7,795 nucleotides of DNA from contig CAZCOS010000081.1 in NCBI GenBank assembly GCA_964500605.1, positions 1 through 7,795 of the forward strand, in the 5' to 3' direction. How positions within the stretch are numbered: position 1 is the first letter of the stretch; the number at the start of each line of letters is the position of its first letter. The notes under the pieces were generated by a model. It did no database searches, had not been told where the DNA came from, and saw nothing but the letters and a program-made list of their open reading frames with translations. Shown one piece after another: positions 6,681 through 7,795 of the stretch. Origin of the DNA: Sterolibacterium sp964500605. GTDB lineage: Bacteria > Pseudomonadota > Gammaproteobacteria > Burkholderiales > Rhodocyclaceae. Position numbers and translations under genes: made by a program.

Positions 6681-7726
6681 GACGTACTACTAGGCCCTCG
6701 ATTATTTTTCCTTCCCGCTTTATTGACCGGATTTCACGAACGGGATTAAGACGGAAAGAAATGACCAGCTGTTGCAAATCTTGCAAGCTTTATTGACCGG
6801 ATTTCACGAACGGGATTAAGACGCTTGCCTAGGTTTGTTTCTTCTTCCGTTTCCTGCTTTATTGACCGGATTTCACGAACGGGATTAAGACTTTTTAAGT
6901 TCTTCGAACAACGGGTCCTTACGGAGCTTTATTGACCGGATTTCACGAACGGGATTAAGACCGAATAAAGGGTCCTTACGAATTTCCTCAATTCGCTTTA
7001 TTGACCGGATTTCACGAACGGGATTAAGACTCATGTTGCACAAAGTCTGCTGCCATACTTATGGCTTTATTGACCGGATTTCACGAACGGGATTAAGACT
7101 AAACGGGAGGCTAATGAATATCTCCTCCCCGTCGCTTTATTGACCGGATTTCACGAACGGGATTAAGACTACTAATTAACTGTTGCAGGTCCTGCAACAG
7201 CTGCTTTATTGACCGGATTTCACGAACGGGATTAAGACATACTTTTTGTGTCTCTCATAATTCTTATTTTATGCTTTATTGACCGGATTTCACGAACGGG
7301 ATTAAGACGCAAACATCCCCCCCCTCGAACGTCTGGAACCCAGCTTTATTGACCGGATTTCACGAACGGGATTAAGACTCCAATGCCTTGGGGAAGAGTT
7401 TGAATTAATTGGCTTTATTGACCGGATTTCACGAACGGGATTAAGACTGGTACGGTCTTCTGTTACTACATTGGTTACGGGCTTTATTGACCGGATTTCA
7501 CGAACGGGATTAAGACATTTTTCCAATGCCTGGGGGAAGGCCGTTAATTAGCTTTATTGACCGGATTTCACGAACGGGATTAAGACTCCAATCCGTTTAC
7601 TACCTCCCCAATGCCTTGGGCTTTATTGACCGGATTTCACGAACGGGATTAAGACCGTTTACGATCTTTCCTTCTCCTTCGGGAAGAGCTGCTTTATTGA
7701 CCGGATTTCACGAACGGGATTAAGAC
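6648..7726 (+). CRISPR. CRISPR array, 16 identical 36-nt repeats, 15 spacers
   Basis: The 36-nt repeat starts GCTTTATTGACC and ends GGGATTAAGAC. I compared all 16 copies and found no difference, even in the last. Repeat starts: 6648, 6717, 6787, 6856, 6926, 6995, 7064, 7134, 7203, 7273, 7343, 7412, 7481, 7551, 7620, 7691. Spacers: 1 6684-6716, 2 6753-6786, 3 6823-6855, 4 6892-6925, 5 6962-6994, 6 7031-7063, 7 7100-7133, 8 7170-7202, 9 7239-7272, 10 7309-7342, 11 7379-7411, 12 7448-7480, 13 7517-7550, 14 7587-7619, 15 7656-7690; lengths 33-35. The last eight repeat bases, ATTAAGAC, match the usual Cas6-generated 5' handle, so transcription is rightward and spacer 1 is leader-proximal. The repeat has only weak dyad symmetry (CCG/CGG). 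No cas6 or adaptation gene is in the window. Spacer contents are treated in the findings. Confidence 0.99.
6892..6994 (+). other. Spacers 4 and 5: overlapping homologous protospacers
   Basis: The last 21 bases of spacer 4 (6905-6925) and the first 21 of spacer 5 (6962-6982) match at 18 positions, with the shared core GGGTCCTTACG. Reverse-complemented, spacer 5 reads IEEIRKDPLF and spacer 4 RKDPLFEELK in one common frame, and the differences are at third codon positions. They sample adjacent, overlapping parts of related copies of one gene. Confidence 0.8.
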
Positions 7727-7795
7727 ACTGAAGCCATTGACCTGAATCCGTGGTCATTAAAGCCAAAACCTCTCCTGTGACCATCCAGCATGAAA
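7727..7795. other. Array trailer to window end
   Basis: No further repeat occurs where the next would be expected (~7760), so the array ends at 7726. The stretch contains the right inverted-repeat arm beginning 14 nt after the last repeat. On the minus strand, a reading frame enters from the right edge and ends ...ERFWL at a TAA (7760-7758), possibly a gene tail, too short to judge. On the same strand an ATG (7757-7755) starts MTTDSG and then runs into the array; I do not treat it as a gene. Confidence 0.6.
7741..7770 (-). repeat. Right arm of 30-nt inverted repeat flanking the cassette
   Basis: Read on the minus strand: GGTTTTG (7770-7764), eight bases, then GACCACGGATTCAGG (7755-7741). It is 23/30 identical to 22-51 in inverted orientation, with the same internal spacing. 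It begins 14 nt beyond the last CRISPR repeat. The minus-strand reading includes an ATG immediately at the GACC block, with GAGAGG about 11 bases upstream. Confidence 0.6.

Noticed and set aside
7309..7342. Spacer 10 as another member of the main cluster (QTFEGG against QTLPQG)
   Set aside because: Only about 7 of 18 bases agree in the aligned codons, no better than chance; all three frames of this spacer are open, so frame choice is free.
7517..7550. Spacer 13 peptide GLPPGIGK as a Walker A P-loop of an NTPase
   Set aside because: The homologous spacers read LPQGIGE and LPEGEGK, lacking the invariant P-loop pattern, so an ATPase target is not supported.
7379..7690. Similar spacers 11, 13, 14, 15 as duplications within the array
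   Set aside because: They overlap at different offsets and contain sequence absent from each other, which copying of whole repeat-spacer units cannot give.
6601..7723. Open frames within the array that repeat LNPVREIRSIK (minus strand) or LLTGFHERD (plus strand)
   Set aside because: They are translations of the 36-nt CRISPR repeat, whose length is a multiple of three; they are not genes.
7731..7764. Degenerate 17th repeat (ATTGACC and ATTAAAG resemble parts of the repeat)
   Set aside because: It would leave only four bases of spacer after repeat 16 and needs gaps to align; the same bases are better explained by the inverted-repeat arm.

Overview
The window holds a complete type III-B (Cmr) CRISPR-Cas interference cassette followed by its own CRISPR array, all on the + strand. 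The genes are GC-rich (about 60-65% in the stretch of cmr2 I counted) and use proteobacterial-style Cmr subunits, including a Cas10/Cmr2 without the HD nuclease domain. This suggests a beta- or gammaproteobacterium, but no species can be named from the sequence. The spacers are clearly more AT-rich than the genes, so the targeted elements are probably of lower GC.

Layout: cmr1 (20-1219, true 5' end uncertain), cmr2/cas10 (1219-3033), cmr3 (3030-4139), cmr4 (4159-5031), cmr5 (5031-5408) and cmr6 (5405-6478). Four of the five junctions overlap by 1 or 4 nt; the exception, cmr3-cmr4, has an 19-nt gap with a good ribosome binding site. This is one translationally coupled operon encoding the six-subunit RNA-guided effector. 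After a 169-nt leader-like region (6479-6647; AT-rich first half, a hairpin, and a Shine-Dalgarno plus short ORF) comes an array of 16 identical 36-nt repeats and 15 spacers (6648-7726). The last 69 nt are trailer. No cas6, cas1, cas2, reverse transcriptase or CARF effector is present, so crRNA processing, spacer acquisition and any cyclic-oligoadenylate response must come from elsewhere.

How the parts work together: the array is transcribed rightward and cut in trans to leave an 8-nt AUUAAGAC handle. Cmr3 and Cmr2 hold the handle end, the Cmr4/Cmr5 filament carries the spacer portion, and Cmr6/Cmr1 sit towards the 3' end. Cmr4 keeps the aspartate that cuts target RNA (D26), and Cmr2 keeps the GGDD motif that makes cyclic oligoadenylate.

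The most interesting signal is in the spacers. Seven of them (1, 2, 8, 11, 13, 14, 15), and probably spacer 7, when reverse-complemented and read in one frame, tile the same ~25-codon stretch of a diverged protein family. Spacers 4 and 5 tile a second stretch. Where the nucleotides differ between the closest pairs, the changes are synonymous. All read antisense to the inferred mRNA, as a transcript-targeting system needs. Second, a 23/30-nt inverted repeat (22-51 and 7741-7770) brackets almost the whole cassette.
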